DNA from: Novosphingobium sp. 9 | Lineage (GTDB): Bacteria > Pseudomonadota > Alphaproteobacteria > Sphingomonadales > Sphingomonadaceae | Assembly: GCF_025340265.1 (NCBI RefSeq) | Contig: NZ_CP022707.1 | Location: 1,550,501 to 1,614,500, forward strand | Length of the DNA stretch: 64,000 nt | Direction of reading: 5' to 3' | In this document: positions 55,120 to 64,000 of the stretch, one piece after another | Layout of the letters: every line of letters starts with the position of its first letter | Position numbering within the stretch: the stretch's first letter is position 1 | Translations under genes and position numbers: made by a program | The notes under the pieces: model-generated | What the model saw: the letters and a program-made list of their open reading frames with translations, nothing else | The model's database searches: none | What the model was told of the DNA's origin: nothing

Positions 55120-56940
55120 ATGACCCATCCCTATCGTTCCCACACCTGCGGCGCCCTGACCTCTGCCGAGGTCGGCCAGACTGTCCGCCTCTCGGGCTGG
55201 GTCCATCGCAAGCGCGATCACGGCGGCGTCCTGTTCGTCGACCTGCGCGATCACTACGGCATGACCCAGGTCGTGACCGACAGCGACAGCCCGGCGCTGG
55301 CCGTGCTCGATTCGCTGCGTGCGGAATCGGTCGTGACGATCGAGGGCGTGGTGAAGGCGCGCAGCGAAGGCACGGTGAACCCGAACCTCGCGACCGGCCA
55401 GATCGAGGTCTATGCCCGCGCCGCCACGGTGCTGGGCAAGGCCGAGGAACTGCCGATGCCGGTGGCAGGTGAGCAGGAGTACCCGGAAGACATCCGCCTG
55501 CGCTACCGCTTCCTCGACCTGCGCCGCGAGACGCTCCACGCCAACATCGTCAAGCGCACGAAGATCATCTCGGACATGCGCCGCAAGATGGAAGGCATCG
55601 GCTTCACCGAATATGCGACGCCGATCCTGACCGCCTCGTCGCCAGAGGGCGCGCGCGATTTCCTGGTGCCAAGCCGCATCCACGCGGGCAAGTTCTATGC
55701 GCTGCCGCAGGCGCCGCAGCAGTACAAGCAGCTGCTGATGGTGGCCGGGTTCGACCGTTACTTCCAGATCGCGCCCTGCTTCCGCGACGAAGACCCGCGT
55801 GCCGACCGCCTGCCGGGCGAATTCTACCAGCTCGACCTCGAAATGAGCTTCGTCACGCAGGAAGAAATCTGGGAAACTATGGAGCCGGTACTCCAGAGCG
55901 TGTTCGCCGATTTCGCCGAGGGCAAGCCGGTCACCCCGGCTGGCAGCTTCCGCCGTATTCCGCACGCCCAGTCGATGCTGGACTACGGCTCGGACAAGCC
56001 GGACCTGCGCAACCCGCTGATCATCAAGGATGTGACCGAGCACTTCGTCGATTCGGGCTTCGGCATCTTCGCAGGGATCGTCGCGAACGGCGGCAAGATC
56101 CGCGCGATCCCGGCACCGGGCGCAGGTGCGGGCAGCCGCAAGTTCTTCGACGAGATGAACGTGTGGGCACGCGGCGAGGGCTATTCGGGCCTTGGCTACA
56201 TCAATATCAAGGACGGCGTTCCCGGCGGCCCGATCGCCAAGAACCACGGCGAGGAAAAGACTGCCGCGCTGATCGAAGCGCTGGGCCTTGGCCCCAACGA
56301 CGGCGTGTTCTTCGCGGCGGGCAAGGAAGAGCAGGCGGCCAAGCTGGCAGGGCTCGCCCGTATCCGTACCGGCGAGCAGCTGGACCTGATCGACAAGGAC
56401 CGCTTCGAGCTGTGCTGGATCGTCGACTTCCCGTTCTATGAGTGGGACGAGGACAACAAGAAGGTCGACTTCGCGCACAACCCGTTCTCGATGCCGCAGG
56501 GCGGGATGGAAGCGCTGGAGAATCAGGACCCGCTGACGATCAAGGCCTACCAGTACGATCTGGTCTGCAACGGCTTCGAGATCGCTTCGGGCTCGATCCG
56601 TAACCAGAGCCCCGAACTGATGGTCAAGGCCTTCGAGATGGTGGGTCTGACCAAGGCCGACGTCGAGGAGCGCTTCGGCGGTCTGTACCGCGCATTCCAG
56701 TACGGCGCCCCGCCGCACGGCGGCATGGCAGCTGGCGTCGACCGTATCGTGATGCTGCTGTGCGGCGCGCAGAACCTGCGTGAAGTGGCGCTGTTCCCGA
56801 TGAACCAGCGCGCGGAAGACCTGCTGATGGGCGCGCCGACTCCGGCAGAGCCCCGTCAGCTTCGCGAACTGCATATGCGCGTGGTCGAGCCGCAGAAGCC
56901 TGCGGTAGCTGGCAACGTGGTGACGCCCAGCGCGGGCTGA
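55120..56940 (+). CDS. aspS: Aspartyl-tRNA synthetase
   Basis: A 606-residue class II synthetase of the bacterial type. The anticodon-binding OB domain is at the N-terminus ([20 protein letters not shown]). Catalytic motifs include [20 protein letters not shown] and [19 protein letters not shown], and the C-terminal [17 protein letters not shown] bacterial GAD insertion is present. Whether it is discriminating cannot be told from sequence inspection. Confidence 0.96.
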   Translation: MTHPYRSHTCGALTSAEVGQTVRLSGWVHRKRDHGGVLFVDLRDHYGMTQVVTDSDSPALAVLDSLRAESVVTIEGVVKARSEGTVNPNLATGQIEVYARAATVLGKAEELPMPVAGEQEYPEDIRLRYRFLDLRRETLHANIVKRTKIISDMRRKMEGIGFTEYATPILTASSPEGARDFLVPSRIHAGKFYALPQAPQQYKQLLMVAGFDRYFQIAPCFRDEDPRADRLPGEFYQLDLEMSFVTQEEIWETMEPVLQSVFADFAEGKPVTPAGSFRRIPHAQSMLDYGSDKPDLRNPLIIKDVTEHFVDSGFGIFAGIVANGGKIRAIPAPGAGAGSRKFFDEMNVWARGEGYSGLGYINIKDGVPGGPIAKNHGEEKTAALIEALGLGPNDGVFFAAGKEEQAAKLAGLARIRTGEQLDLIDKDRFELCWIVDFPFYEWDEDNKKVDFAHNPFSMPQGGMEALENQDPLTIKAYQYDLVCNGFEIASGSIRNQSPELMVKAFEMVGLTKADVEERFGGLYRAFQYGAPPHGGMAAGVDRIVMLLCGAQNLREVALFPMNQRAEDLLMGAPTPAEPRQLRELHMRVVEPQKPAVAGNVVTPSAG

Positions 56941-57096
56941 CCCTTCGCGTTCCGATGTGCGCCGGGCGAATGCCCGGTTGTCGATAGCAGCGCCCGTGCT
57001 ACTCCCTTGGCTTGCAAGGAGAGCGGCACGGGCGTCTGTCGTTTCAGATGGGCGGTTTCGGTCGTTGCTCCGGTCATATGGGAAAGGGAAGCAGGC

Positions 57097-57513
57097 ATGA
57101 TCGGCATTTCGTTCGTGACGCTGGGCTGCGACGACGTGGCGCGGGCCAAGGCGTTCTATCGCGAGGGGTTCGGCTGGGAGCCGGATTTCCAGATGGACGA
57201 TCTGGCGTTTTACAAGATGGGCTCGCTCACCTTCGCGCTGTGGGAAAAGGCGCAGCTGGAAGGCGACATGAAGCGTGCTTGTGCGCCTGCGGGCAGCTTT
57301 TCACTGGCCCACAACGTCGAAAGTCAGGCGGCGGTCGAGGCGCTGATGGATCGGCTGGTCGCGGCGGGCGGCACGTTGCTGCGCGCCGCGGATGCGCCGG
57401 AATATGGCGGCTGGCGCGGCTATGTCGCTGATCCTGAAGGCAATGCCTGGGAAATCGCGTGGAACGAACAATGGTCCGTTGACGCCAGTGGCACGGTGAC
57501 ATTCGACGTTTGA
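57097..57513 (+). CDS. VOC (glyoxalase/bleomycin-resistance) family protein
   Basis: A 138-residue VOC protein with two beta-alpha-beta-beta-beta units. FVTLGCDDVARAKAFYREGF starts the first, and YGGWRGYVADPEGNAWEIAW is the second. The bound metal ligands and substrate cannot be assigned. AAAGGGA precedes the ATG at 57097. Confidence 0.82.
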   Translation: MIGISFVTLGCDDVARAKAFYREGFGWEPDFQMDDLAFYKMGSLTFALWEKAQLEGDMKRACAPAGSFSLAHNVESQAAVEALMDRLVAAGGTLLRAADAPEYGGWRGYVADPEGNAWEIAWNEQWSVDASGTVTFDV

Positions 57514-57579
57514 GCGGGTTTGCGGCAACGCTCGTCGATCAGGTGCGTTTGCGCCGGGGAACACCTGTGTCGGCCCCTC

Positions 57580-57608
57580 TTGCCAGCGCGCCGGGTTCTG
57601 ACTAGGGC
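57580..57608 (+). promoter_or_regulatory. Promoter of acpP
   Basis: TTGCCA, 17 bases, then TAGGGC. Confidence 0.55.
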
Positions 57609-57654
57609 GAACTCTGAATTTATTGATCCTCCGGATGTGTGAAGGGATTTTAGA

Positions 57655-57891
57655 ATGAGCGATACTGCGGATCGGGTTAAGAAGATCGTCGTCGAGCACC
57701 TGGGCGTCGAAGCCGACAAGGTCACCGAAGATGCAAGCTTCATCGACGATCTGGGCGCAGACTCGCTCGACATCGTCGAGCTGGTCATGGCCTTCGAGGA
57801 AGAGTTCGGCGTTGAGATCCCCGACGATGCTGCTGAGAAGATCAGCACCGTCTCGGATGCGATCAAGTACATCGACGAGAACAAGGGTTAA
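57655..57891 (+). CDS. acpP: Acyl carrier protein
   Basis: A 78-residue acidic protein. The phosphopantetheine serine is in [20 protein letters not shown]. It carries acyl chains through the fatty acid cycle and lies just before fabF, the conserved order. A terminator at 57931 separates the two. Confidence 0.97.
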   Translation: MSDTADRVKKIVVEHLGVEADKVTEDASFIDDLGADSLDIVELVMAFEEEFGVEIPDDAAEKISTVSDAIKYIDENKG

Positions 57892-57930
57892 TCCCTGGGG
57901 CTGATCTTTCAGCCTTTGCTCCGGGTGGGG

Positions 57931-57953
57931 CCGCCTTGCAAAAGGCGGTCTTT
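57931..57953 (+). terminator. Terminator of acpP
   Basis: CCGCCTT and AAGGCGG, loop GCAA, then TCTTTT. It may act as an attenuator allowing some read-through to fabF. Confidence 0.6.
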
Positions 57954-58121
57954 TGCCGGAACCCGGATTGAAATCGACAGGCTCGCCCTCTAAGGGGGCG
58001 GGCCTGTTGCCGTCTTGGCTGGTGATGGCTACATCGTGCCTTCGCCGAGTGAAGCCGCTTCGGCCCTGTGTTGTTTTTTGGCCTGCCGCCACAATTGGAG
58101 GCCGCCAATTGGAGAGCGTGA

Positions 58122-59381
58122 ATGCGTCGCGTCGTCGTAACCGGACTTGGTCTTGTCACCCCGCTGGGAGCTGACGTCGAGACCACCTGGGCCAACATCC
58201 TTGCCAGCAAGTCTGGCGCAGGCACGATCACCAAGTTCGACACGGCCGGGCAGAAGTGCACGATCGCCTGCGAAGTGAAGCCTGCCGATCACGAGTATGG
58301 CTTCGACGCGAACAAGCGCGTCGATCACAAGATCCAGCGCCAGGTCGATCCGTTCATCGTGTTCGGCATCGATGCCGCGGGCCAGGCGCTCGAAGACGCC
58401 GGTCTCACCGACATGAGCGAGGAAGATAAGCTCATGGCCGGTTGCTCGATTGGTTCGGGCATCGGCGGTCTGCCGGGCATTGAAAGCGAATCGCTGGTGC
58501 TCGACCAGAAGGGCCCCGGCCGCGTCTCGCCGCACTTCGTGCACGGGCGCCTCATCAACCTGATCTCGGGTCAGGTCTCGATCAAGTACGGCCTCAAGGG
58601 GCCGAACCACGCGGTCGTCACCGCATGCTCGACCGGCGCGCACTCGATCGGTGACGCGGCCCGCATGATCAAGGACGGCGATGCCGACATCATGCTGGCA
58701 GGCGGCGCCGAATCGACCGTGTGCCCGATCGGCATTGCCGGTTTCGCGCAGGCCCGCGCGCTCAATACCAGCTTCAACGATCGCCCCGAGGCGGCGAGCC
58801 GCCCCTACGACAAGGACCGTGACGGCTTCGTCATGGGCGAGGGCGCCGGTGTTCTGGTGCTCGAAGAGTACGAGCACGCCAAGGCGCGCGGCGCGAAGAT
58901 CTACTGCGAAGTGATCGGCTATGGCCTCTCGGGCGATGCCTATCACGTCACCGCCCCGCATCCCGATGGCGACGGCGCCTACCGCTCGATGGCCATGGCG
59001 CTGAAGAAGGCTGGCATGACGCCTGCCGACATCGACTACATCAACGCCCACGGCACCTCGACCATGGCCGACACGATCGAACTGGGCGCGGTGCGCCGTC
59101 TGTTCGGCGATGACATTGGCAAGGTTTCGATGAGCTCGACCAAGTCGGCCATCGGCCACTTGCTGGGTGGTGCCGGTGCGGTCGAATCGATCTTCTGCAT
59201 CCTGGCGCTGCGCGACCAGATCGTGCCGCCCACGCTGAACCTCGATACGCCTGACGAGGGCTGCGAGGGCGTCGATCTGGTGCCGCACGTTGCCAAGAAG
59301 CGCGAAGTGCGCGCCGTGCTCAACAACAGCTTCGGGTTTGGCGGGACCAACGCCAGCCTGGTGATGCGCAAGATCGACTGA
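58122..59381 (+). CDS. fabF: 3-oxoacyl-ACP synthase II
   Basis: A 419-residue condensing enzyme. The nucleophile cysteine is in AVVTACSTGAHSIGDAARMI; histidines are in INAHGTSTMADTIELGA and SAIGHLLGGAGAVESI. The start ATG 58122 gives MRRVVVTGLGLVTPLG, the family's usual N-terminus. Its stop overlaps the mltG start. Confidence 0.96.
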   Translation: MRRVVVTGLGLVTPLGADVETTWANILASKSGAGTITKFDTAGQKCTIACEVKPADHEYGFDANKRVDHKIQRQVDPFIVFGIDAAGQALEDAGLTDMSEEDKLMAGCSIGSGIGGLPGIESESLVLDQKGPGRVSPHFVHGRLINLISGQVSIKYGLKGPNHAVVTACSTGAHSIGDAARMIKDGDADIMLAGGAESTVCPIGIAGFAQARALNTSFNDRPEAASRPYDKDRDGFVMGEGAGVLVLEEYEHAKARGAKIYCEVIGYGLSGDAYHVTAPHPDGDGAYRSMAMALKKAGMTPADIDYINAHGTSTMADTIELGAVRRLFGDDIGKVSMSSTKSAIGHLLGGAGAVESIFCILALRDQIVPPTLNLDTPDEGCEGVDLVPHVAKKREVRAVLNNSFGFGGTNASLVMRKID

Positions 59382-60355
59382 TGCTGTCGCGTCGCGGCTG
59401 CGTCGGAACTGCGGCGCTTGCCGTTGGCGCTCTTGCAGGAATAGTCTGGCTGCTGGGTGGCTGGTACGGTTCGGGTCCTTTGAAGAAGGATGCGACCTTT
59501 CTGGTGCCCAGCGGCGCCACGCTGCCAACTGTCGCTGCGCGGTTGCAGGAAAAGGGCCTGATCGGCTCGGCGACCGGCTTCACCCTGCGGGCCCGCGTGT
59601 TTGGCGGCGGCGGGGCGATCAAGGCGGGCGAGTTCGCGATCCCCGCTCACGCCAGCGCCGCACGGGTGCTGGCGATCATCACCAGCGATGACATGGTCCA
59701 GCGCTTCGTGACCATTCCCGAGGGGATGCCCTCGATCATGGTCTATGACCGGCTGGAAGCGAACAAGCAGCTGACCGGCAATCTCGCCGTGCCTGAAGAG
59801 GGCTCGGTCCTTCCCGACACCTATCTGATAGACAAGGGCGAAACCCGCGAATCGGTGCTGCGTCGCATGCAGGCGGGCATGGCCCGCACGGTCGAGGAAC
59901 TTTGGGCGAAGCGCGGCGCCAACCTCGTGGTCAAGACGCCCGAGCAGGCCGTGATCCTGGCGTCCATCGTCGAGAAGGAAACCGGCAAGCCCTCCGAGCG
60001 TGCGATGGTGGCCGGGCTCTATTCCAACCGCCTGCGCACCGGCATGCTGCTTCAGGCCGATCCGACAATCATCTACCCGATCACCAGGGGCAAACCGCTG
60101 GGGCGCCGGATCAAGCAATCGGAAATTCAGGCGGTCAACGACTACAACACCTATACTCGCGTAGGCCTGCCGCTGCACCCCATCACCAATCCGGGCCGCG
60201 CCTCGATCGAGGCGGTGCTGCACCCGGCGGCGACTAAGGCGCTCTATATGGTGGCAGATGGCACCGGCGGTCATGTCTTCGCCGATACGCTGGCCGAGCA
60301 TAACCGCAACGTGGCCAAGTGGTTCGCCATTCGCCGCGCGCGGGGCGATATGTGA
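59381..60355 (+). CDS. mltG: Endolytic transglycosylase MltG
   Basis: A 324-residue inner-membrane protein that cuts nascent glycan chains and may set their length. One N-terminal helix (TAALAVGALAGIVWLLGGWY) is followed by a LysM-like domain and the catalytic domain with the glutamate in ILASIVEKETGKPSER. LQADPTIIYPITRG and NTYTRVGLPLHPITNPGRAS complete the family signature. Confidence 0.94.
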   Translation: MLSRRGCVGTAALAVGALAGIVWLLGGWYGSGPLKKDATFLVPSGATLPTVAARLQEKGLIGSATGFTLRARVFGGGGAIKAGEFAIPAHASAARVLAIITSDDMVQRFVTIPEGMPSIMVYDRLEANKQLTGNLAVPEEGSVLPDTYLIDKGETRESVLRRMQAGMARTVEELWAKRGANLVVKTPEQAVILASIVEKETGKPSERAMVAGLYSNRLRTGMLLQADPTIIYPITRGKPLGRRIKQSEIQAVNDYNTYTRVGLPLHPITNPGRASIEAVLHPAATKALYMVADGTGGHVFADTLAEHNRNVAKWFAIRRARGDM

Positions 60356-60477
60356 GCGACAGGGCGCGGGTGCGTGGAGCCGGGCGCGAGTAGGGGAGTC
60401 ATCCACCGTTCAGCCCGGCGTTCCTAGTCGCTTGGTTGGCCCATGCGGGCGGCACGGACAGTCTTTCTGGAGAGGTC

Positions 60478-60908
60478 ATGCGATACGTTCTGGCGCCGGT
60501 TCTGGCTCCACTGATGATTCTGACGCCGCTCGCTGCGGCGTCGGCGGAAACGCCGCAGCAGGCGCAGCAATTGCCGCAGCAAGCTGTGCCCTCCTCGTCG
60601 CTCGGCACCCCATGCCCGATGCCGACGTGACGCCGGACCGCAGCTTCAAGGTGGAATGCGGCTATCGTTATCGCTTCACAACGCGTGGCTCGGTCGATTC
60701 CATTGTCGATTTCTATGCGCGGCAGGCGCGGGAAAACAGGCTCGTGCTTGCGAAGGATACGCGTGACCAGTTCCCCTATACCCGGATGCTCGGTTTCGAT
60801 GAAAAGGGCGGTGTGAGGCTGCTGTTCGTGCAGATCGAGCGCAAGGTCGGTGTCAACACGGCCACGGTGACGTTTCGGACGCGCAAGGCAGCTGCCAGCT
60901 GCAATTGA
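60478..60908 (+). CDS. Small secreted hypothetical protein, frameshifted as sequenced
   Basis: A secreted protein of about 143 residues in two frames. From the ATG at 60478, with GGAGAGG upstream, comes a signal peptide (LAPLMILTPLAAASA). After LGTP the frame breaks at the four-C run 60608-60611. With one more C it continues MPDADVTPDRSFKVECGYRY and on to DQFPYTRMLGFDEKGGVRLL and the stop at 60908. I do not recognise the family; two cysteines could form a disulfide. Confidence 0.68.
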
Positions 60909-61038
60909 TCGAGAGGCGCTTGTAGCTGATACGCAGCCCCGCTGGAAAGTGGGCCTTGTGGCACCGGCGGTTGCAAAGCGCGTGCACCTCATGGCACGAT
61001 CCGCCGAATGATCCTTGTGCGTGTGTCCGGGGCCTTTG

Positions 61039-61596
61039 ATGCGTAATCCCAATCTTCCGCACCCCGACGAAGGGCTCGCCTCTTCGCGTAGGCGCGGGGC
61101 GCCCTTGCTCGTTACTGCCGAACTGCCGCCTGATGTCCAGGGCTGGGCAGACCAGTTGCGTCAGCAGCATTATCCGCCCGAGCGAAACCGGTTGCGCGCC
61201 CATGTGACGCTGTTCCACGCGCTGCCGCCCTCGGTCGAGGCGGAAGTGGTGCAGGTGCTGGCAGGCCTTGCTGCAAAGCCGTCGCCCCATGCCGAGATCT
61301 GCGGGGTGATGAAGCTCGAAAACGGCACCGCCTTTGCTGTCAATTCGCCGGAGATGGTGGATCTTCACGCCGATATCGCCGAGCGAATGCACGGTCTGCT
61401 TTCGCGTCAGGATGCACAGCCTCTCCGGTTGCATATTACCATCCAGAACAAGGTTGAAACGCGTCTTGCGCGCGCCTTGCAGGGCGAACTCGCCGCGAAT
61501 TTCCGGCCACGTTTGTTCCGCTTTCAGGGCTTCGGGCTCTATGCCTGGGAGGAGGGATTGTGGCGTCCGTTGCGCACGATTGTTTTTCGTCGCTGA
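61039..61596 (+). CDS. 2'-5' RNA ligase/cyclic phosphodiesterase-like protein
   Basis: A 185-residue 2H phosphoesterase-like protein. Two HxT/S-type motifs are seen: AHVTLFHALP at about residue 55 and LHITIQNKVE at about 140. They would act on 2',3'-cyclic or 2'-5'-linked RNA ends. The ATG at 61039 is used; a GTG at 61015 would add eight residues. Confidence 0.75.
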   Translation: MRNPNLPHPDEGLASSRRRGAPLLVTAELPPDVQGWADQLRQQHYPPERNRLRAHVTLFHALPPSVEAEVVQVLAGLAAKPSPHAEICGVMKLENGTAFAVNSPEMVDLHADIAERMHGLLSRQDAQPLRLHITIQNKVETRLARALQGELAANFRPRLFRFQGFGLYAWEEGLWRPLRTIVFRR

Positions 61597-61611
61597 AGGT
61601 CATTTTCCCTG

Positions 61612-61640
61612 TTGACCAATTTGCGACCCACCCCTAGAGG
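61612..61640 (+). promoter_or_regulatory. Promoter of tRNA-Met
   Basis: TTGACC, 17 bases, then TAGAGG, with a GC-rich discriminator. Confidence 0.65.
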
Positions 61641-61704
61641 ACGCGGCCTGCACCGCAGCAACGGTGCACCAGATCGCATCTTCACTGGCTGAAGATCACG
61701 ATGT

Positions 61705-61781
61705 GGCGGAGTAGCTCAGCTGGTTAGAGCAGCGGAATCATAATCCGCGTGTCGGGGGTTCGAGTCCCTCCTCCGCTACCA
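61705..61781 (+). tRNA. tRNA-Met (CAT), elongator type
   Basis: 77 bases including encoded CCA. The anticodon stem GCGGA/TCCGC holds loop ATCATAA, giving anticodon CAT. The first acceptor pair is G-U, and the molecule lacks the initiator's C1-A mismatch. A lysidine-type tRNA-Ile with the same anticodon cannot be fully excluded. Confidence 0.9.
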
Positions 61782-62211
61782 CTGTTTTCAAACGGTTTTT
61801 CTGAAATTGTTGGAATCGTTCGGCTTATTTGGGCGAGCGTTTAGAAAGATAGTGCTCTTTCAGCCTGCGGGTTGCTGAAGTCATCAAGGGCGCATCATTC
61901 TGCCTGCATGCAGTGCAAAGCTAATGGTAGTGCTGAGCAACGGAGGCCGAGCTGCCGGGATCGGCTCTTGCTTCCTGTATGGCTGCCGTATGCTGGGCAT
62001 ACTTTCACCTCCTCTTCATGGTAGCCGCCGCCCCGCTCAAATGCGCGAAAACGCCCAGCGAGTGCTGGATGGTCGCTGGGTGGTGTTGAAAAGCAGGGCG
62101 CAATGATCTGCATTTTCTTCGAGATGTTGGGGGCGGTTGCGGGCGAGAAACGGATGTCACCGCCCGCAGTCTGCCTCTTCGGCCCGTTGAGCGAGAGCGC
62201 CAGGGGTTGTT
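61782..62211. other. Intergenic region between tRNA-Met and the efflux operon
   Basis: 430 bases. No convincing gene, terminator or repeat seen. No integrase or attachment-site duplication follows the tRNA. Confidence 0.6.
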
Positions 62212-63639
62212 TCAGGCGGCAGGTGTCCAGCCGCCGCCGAGTGCGCGGATAAGGTCGATGCTGGCCTCGACACGGCGTGTGTCGAGTGCGATCACTGCGC
62301 GCCGGACCCGCAATGCAGTCGTTTGTGTGGTGACGACAGTAAGGTAGTCCTCGGCGCCTTTGCGATAGCGATTGAGGCTGAGCTGTTCTGTTTGCCCGGC
62401 CTGCTGCTGTGCCGCAGTTTCGGCCCTGGTCTCATCGCCCAGGTGATGCAGGCGCGAGAGGCTGTCTTCGACCTGCTGGAAGGCATCGAGAACGCAAGTG
62501 CGGTAGTCTGCCGTTGCCTGTGTCCACTGCGCGCGAGCCTCTTCGACCTTGGCGTGACGCTTGCCGCCATCGAAGACTGAAAGCACGGCGCGTGGTCCCA
62601 GCGACCAGAAGATGTTGGATGCGCTCAGCAGTCCGGCGATGCCGGTGTTCTCCAGCCCACCTTCGCCGCCGAGCATCAGTTGGGGGAAGAATGCGGCCTT
62701 GGCGACGCCGATACGCCGGTTGGCCGCGAACATGCGCCGCTCGGCAGCGGCAACGTCGGGGCGACGTTCCAGGAGCGTGGACGGCACCCCAACGGGCGTG
62801 TCCGGTATGGTGGGCATCTGGGTGGACGCGGCCAGTGAGAAGGAACTGGCAGGTGTGCCTATCAGGCTGGCTATCGCATGTTCCAGCAGGGCGCGCGAAT
62901 TGTTGAGGTCCGCGAGCTGCGCACGAGCTTCCTGCAACTGTGTGCCCGACTGGCCTGTCTCGATGCCGCTGGCGATGCCATCTGCGAAACGGCGGCGGGT
63001 CATCGCATCGGCGCGGCTGTAATCATCGACCGTTTCACGCAGCAGTTCGATCTGCCGGTCATCACCGCGCAATTCCACATATGTATGCGCTAGCTCGGCC
63101 TCCAGGCTGAGACGGATCGCGGCAAGGTCATCGGCACTGGCCTGCGCGTCCGCGCGTCCTGCGGCGACGGAATTGCTGACCCGCCCCCACAGGTCGACCT
63201 CGTAGCTTACTGCACCGCCCAAGGCGTCGTCGGAGTAGGTGTCCGGCTGGGTGCTGCCTCTCAGCGGACGATTGTCAGACTGGCGATCATACATCGGATC
63301 GGCGCCCAGCCCAATATGGGGCAACGCCGCCGAGTGCGCTTCCTTCAGATCGGCTTGTGCTTCCTGATAACGGCCCAAGGCCGCCTGCAACGTGGGGTTG
63401 TCACTGCCGATCTTCGTCTCCAGCCCATCCAGGGTCTGATCGCCGTACACTGTCCACCATGCGCCGGAGATAGCCGGGGAGGCGGGGGAGGCGGGCTGCC
63501 ATGGCCCGGCCTCCTTGTAGGCAGCAGGTGCCGTGACGATCGGCGGATGATAGGCGGGGGCCTGCGAGCAGGCTGCCAGTGCAGTGGAGGCCAGCACTGC
63601 CAGCGTGAGGGCACGCCATCCCGCGGAACGGTCAGCCAT
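62212..63639 (-). CDS. RND efflux outer-membrane factor (NodT/OprM type)
   Basis: A 475-residue outer-membrane lipoprotein channel of the TolC group. The signal peptide ends in the lipobox LAACSQ. YEVDLWGRVSNSVAAGRADA is the usual inner motif, followed by two related halves of long helices; VGVPSTLLERRPDVAAAERR is diagnostic. Its start overlaps the stop of the adaptor gene, so the two share a transcript. Confidence 0.92.
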   Translation of the reverse strand: MADRSAGWRALTLAVLASTALAACSQAPAYHPPIVTAPAAYKEAGPWQPASPASPAISGAWWTVYGDQTLDGLETKIGSDNPTLQAALGRYQEAQADLKEAHSAALPHIGLGADPMYDRQSDNRPLRGSTQPDTYSDDALGGAVSYEVDLWGRVSNSVAAGRADAQASADDLAAIRLSLEAELAHTYVELRGDDRQIELLRETVDDYSRADAMTRRRFADGIASGIETGQSGTQLQEARAQLADLNNSRALLEHAIASLIGTPASSFSLAASTQMPTIPDTPVGVPSTLLERRPDVAAAERRMFAANRRIGVAKAAFFPQLMLGGEGGLENTGIAGLLSASNIFWSLGPRAVLSVFDGGKRHAKVEEARAQWTQATADYRTCVLDAFQQVEDSLSRLHHLGDETRAETAAQQQAGQTEQLSLNRYRKGAEDYLTVVTTQTTALRVRRAVIALDTRRVEASIDLIRALGGGWTPAA

Positions 63640-64000
63640 GCGCGTTCTCCACCTGGACCTGTTGGCCCTGTGTGATTGAATCCGCCGGATTATCGACGAC
63701 CTGCATGCCTTGCGACACGCCGGAGATCACTTCCACGGTGCTGCCCATATCGCGGCCGAGCGTGACGTTGTGCAGGGCAATGCGATGATCGGGCGTGACG
63801 GTTGCCACTTGTGTGCCGGCAGAACGGAAGATCAGTGCGCTTGAAGGGATGGTCACGGTGTGGACGTCACCGGGCAGGTCGAAATCGACTTCGGCATAGC
63901 CGCCGGGCTTCAGTTTACCGTCGGGGTTATCGACCAGAAGCTGGACATTGAGCGTACCATTGCCGGTGTTGATGACACCGGCCGAGCCCACGACGTGCGC
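63632..64000 (-). CDS. RND efflux periplasmic adaptor subunit, cut by window edge
   Basis: Only about 120 C-terminal residues are seen; the frame runs open off the right edge. GNGTLNVQLLVDNPDGKLKP and GGYAEVDFDLPGDVHTVTIP, then SALIFRSAGTQVATVTPDHR, match the beta-barrel and membrane-proximal domains of HlyD/MFP adaptors. The inner-membrane pump would be expected just upstream or beyond the edge. Confidence 0.9.
   Translation of the reverse strand, partial: AHVVGSAGVINTGNGTLNVQLLVDNPDGKLKPGGYAEVDFDLPGDVHTVTIPSSALIFRSAGTQVATVTPDHRIALHNVTLGRDMGSTVEVISGVSQGMQVVDNPADSITQGQQVQVENAHG

Noticed and set aside
55105..56874. 589-codon minus-strand open frame
   Set aside because: Antisense shadow of aspS.
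58029..59528. 499-codon minus-strand open frame
   Set aside because: Antisense shadow of fabF and the start of mltG.
61705..62211. Integration site at tRNA-Met
   Set aside because: No integrase, phage gene or repeat of the tRNA end is seen in the following 430 bases.

Overview
The window is chromosomal DNA from a high-GC alphaproteobacterium, most likely a member of the Sphingomonadales (Novosphingobium/Sphingomonas type). Reasons: the Fo genes are split from F1 and ordered atpI-B-E-F'-F; the SOS boxes are of the alphaproteobacterial GTTC-N7-GTTC type; there is a FYDLN-type zinc-ribbon gene; an EcfG-like promoter precedes a CsbD gene; a recurrent promoter form is TTGNCA-N17-(T/C)A(A/G)AGG; and fabZ follows bamA-ompH with no lpxD or lpxA beside it. 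No phage, transposon, integrase or CRISPR array is visible. Almost everything is core housekeeping.

Layout. 1-4515: radC (cut by the left edge) divergent from a ydbH-ynbE-ydbL outer-membrane lipid transport operon. 4782-7454: ATP synthase Fo operon. 7566-9959: a NeuD-like acyltransferase, a secreted deoxyribosyltransferase-like protein, gloB and a small membrane protein. 9991-14181: aroA-cmk and rpsA on the minus strand. 14395-18823: FYDLN gene, tRNA-Ala, then ffh-rpsP-rimM-trmD-rplS. 19229-22604: HU, rlmB, tRNA-Tyr, psd-pssA. 22528-23336: two small membrane-protein genes, one behind three LexA boxes. 23750-36811: rpsB-tsf, an SDR/HxlR divergent pair, pyrH-frr-uppS-cdsA-dxr-rseP-bamA-ompH-fabZ, then rpmE. 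36947-44661: a prolyl-hydroxylase-like gene, tRNA-His, kup, a hydrolase, and dapF-mtaB-ftsY-yciB on the minus strand. 44713-54885: GGDEF-EAL protein, 2OG oxygenase, EVE protein, csbD, two MFS transporters, pgsA, oxyR, rnd. 55120-61781: aspS, a VOC protein, acpP-fabF-mltG, a small secreted protein, a 2'-5' RNA ligase-like protein and tRNA-Met. 62212-64000: RND efflux outer-membrane factor and the end of its adaptor.

The genes work together mainly in envelope and lipid synthesis (psd, pssA, pgsA, cdsA, uppS, dxr, acpP, fabF, fabZ, bamA, ompH, rseP, mltG), translation (S1, S2, S16, L19, L31, EF-Ts, RRF, RimM, TrmD, RlmB, AspRS, four tRNAs) and co-translational targeting (Ffh, FtsY).

Two points stand out. 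First, three LexA boxes flank a sigma-70-like promoter for a previously unremarkable small membrane protein, a candidate SOS-induced division or envelope regulator. Second, five coding frames are broken by apparent loss of one base from a G or C run, including in the essential genes tsf and pgsA, which points to consensus errors in this assembly rather than real pseudogenes.
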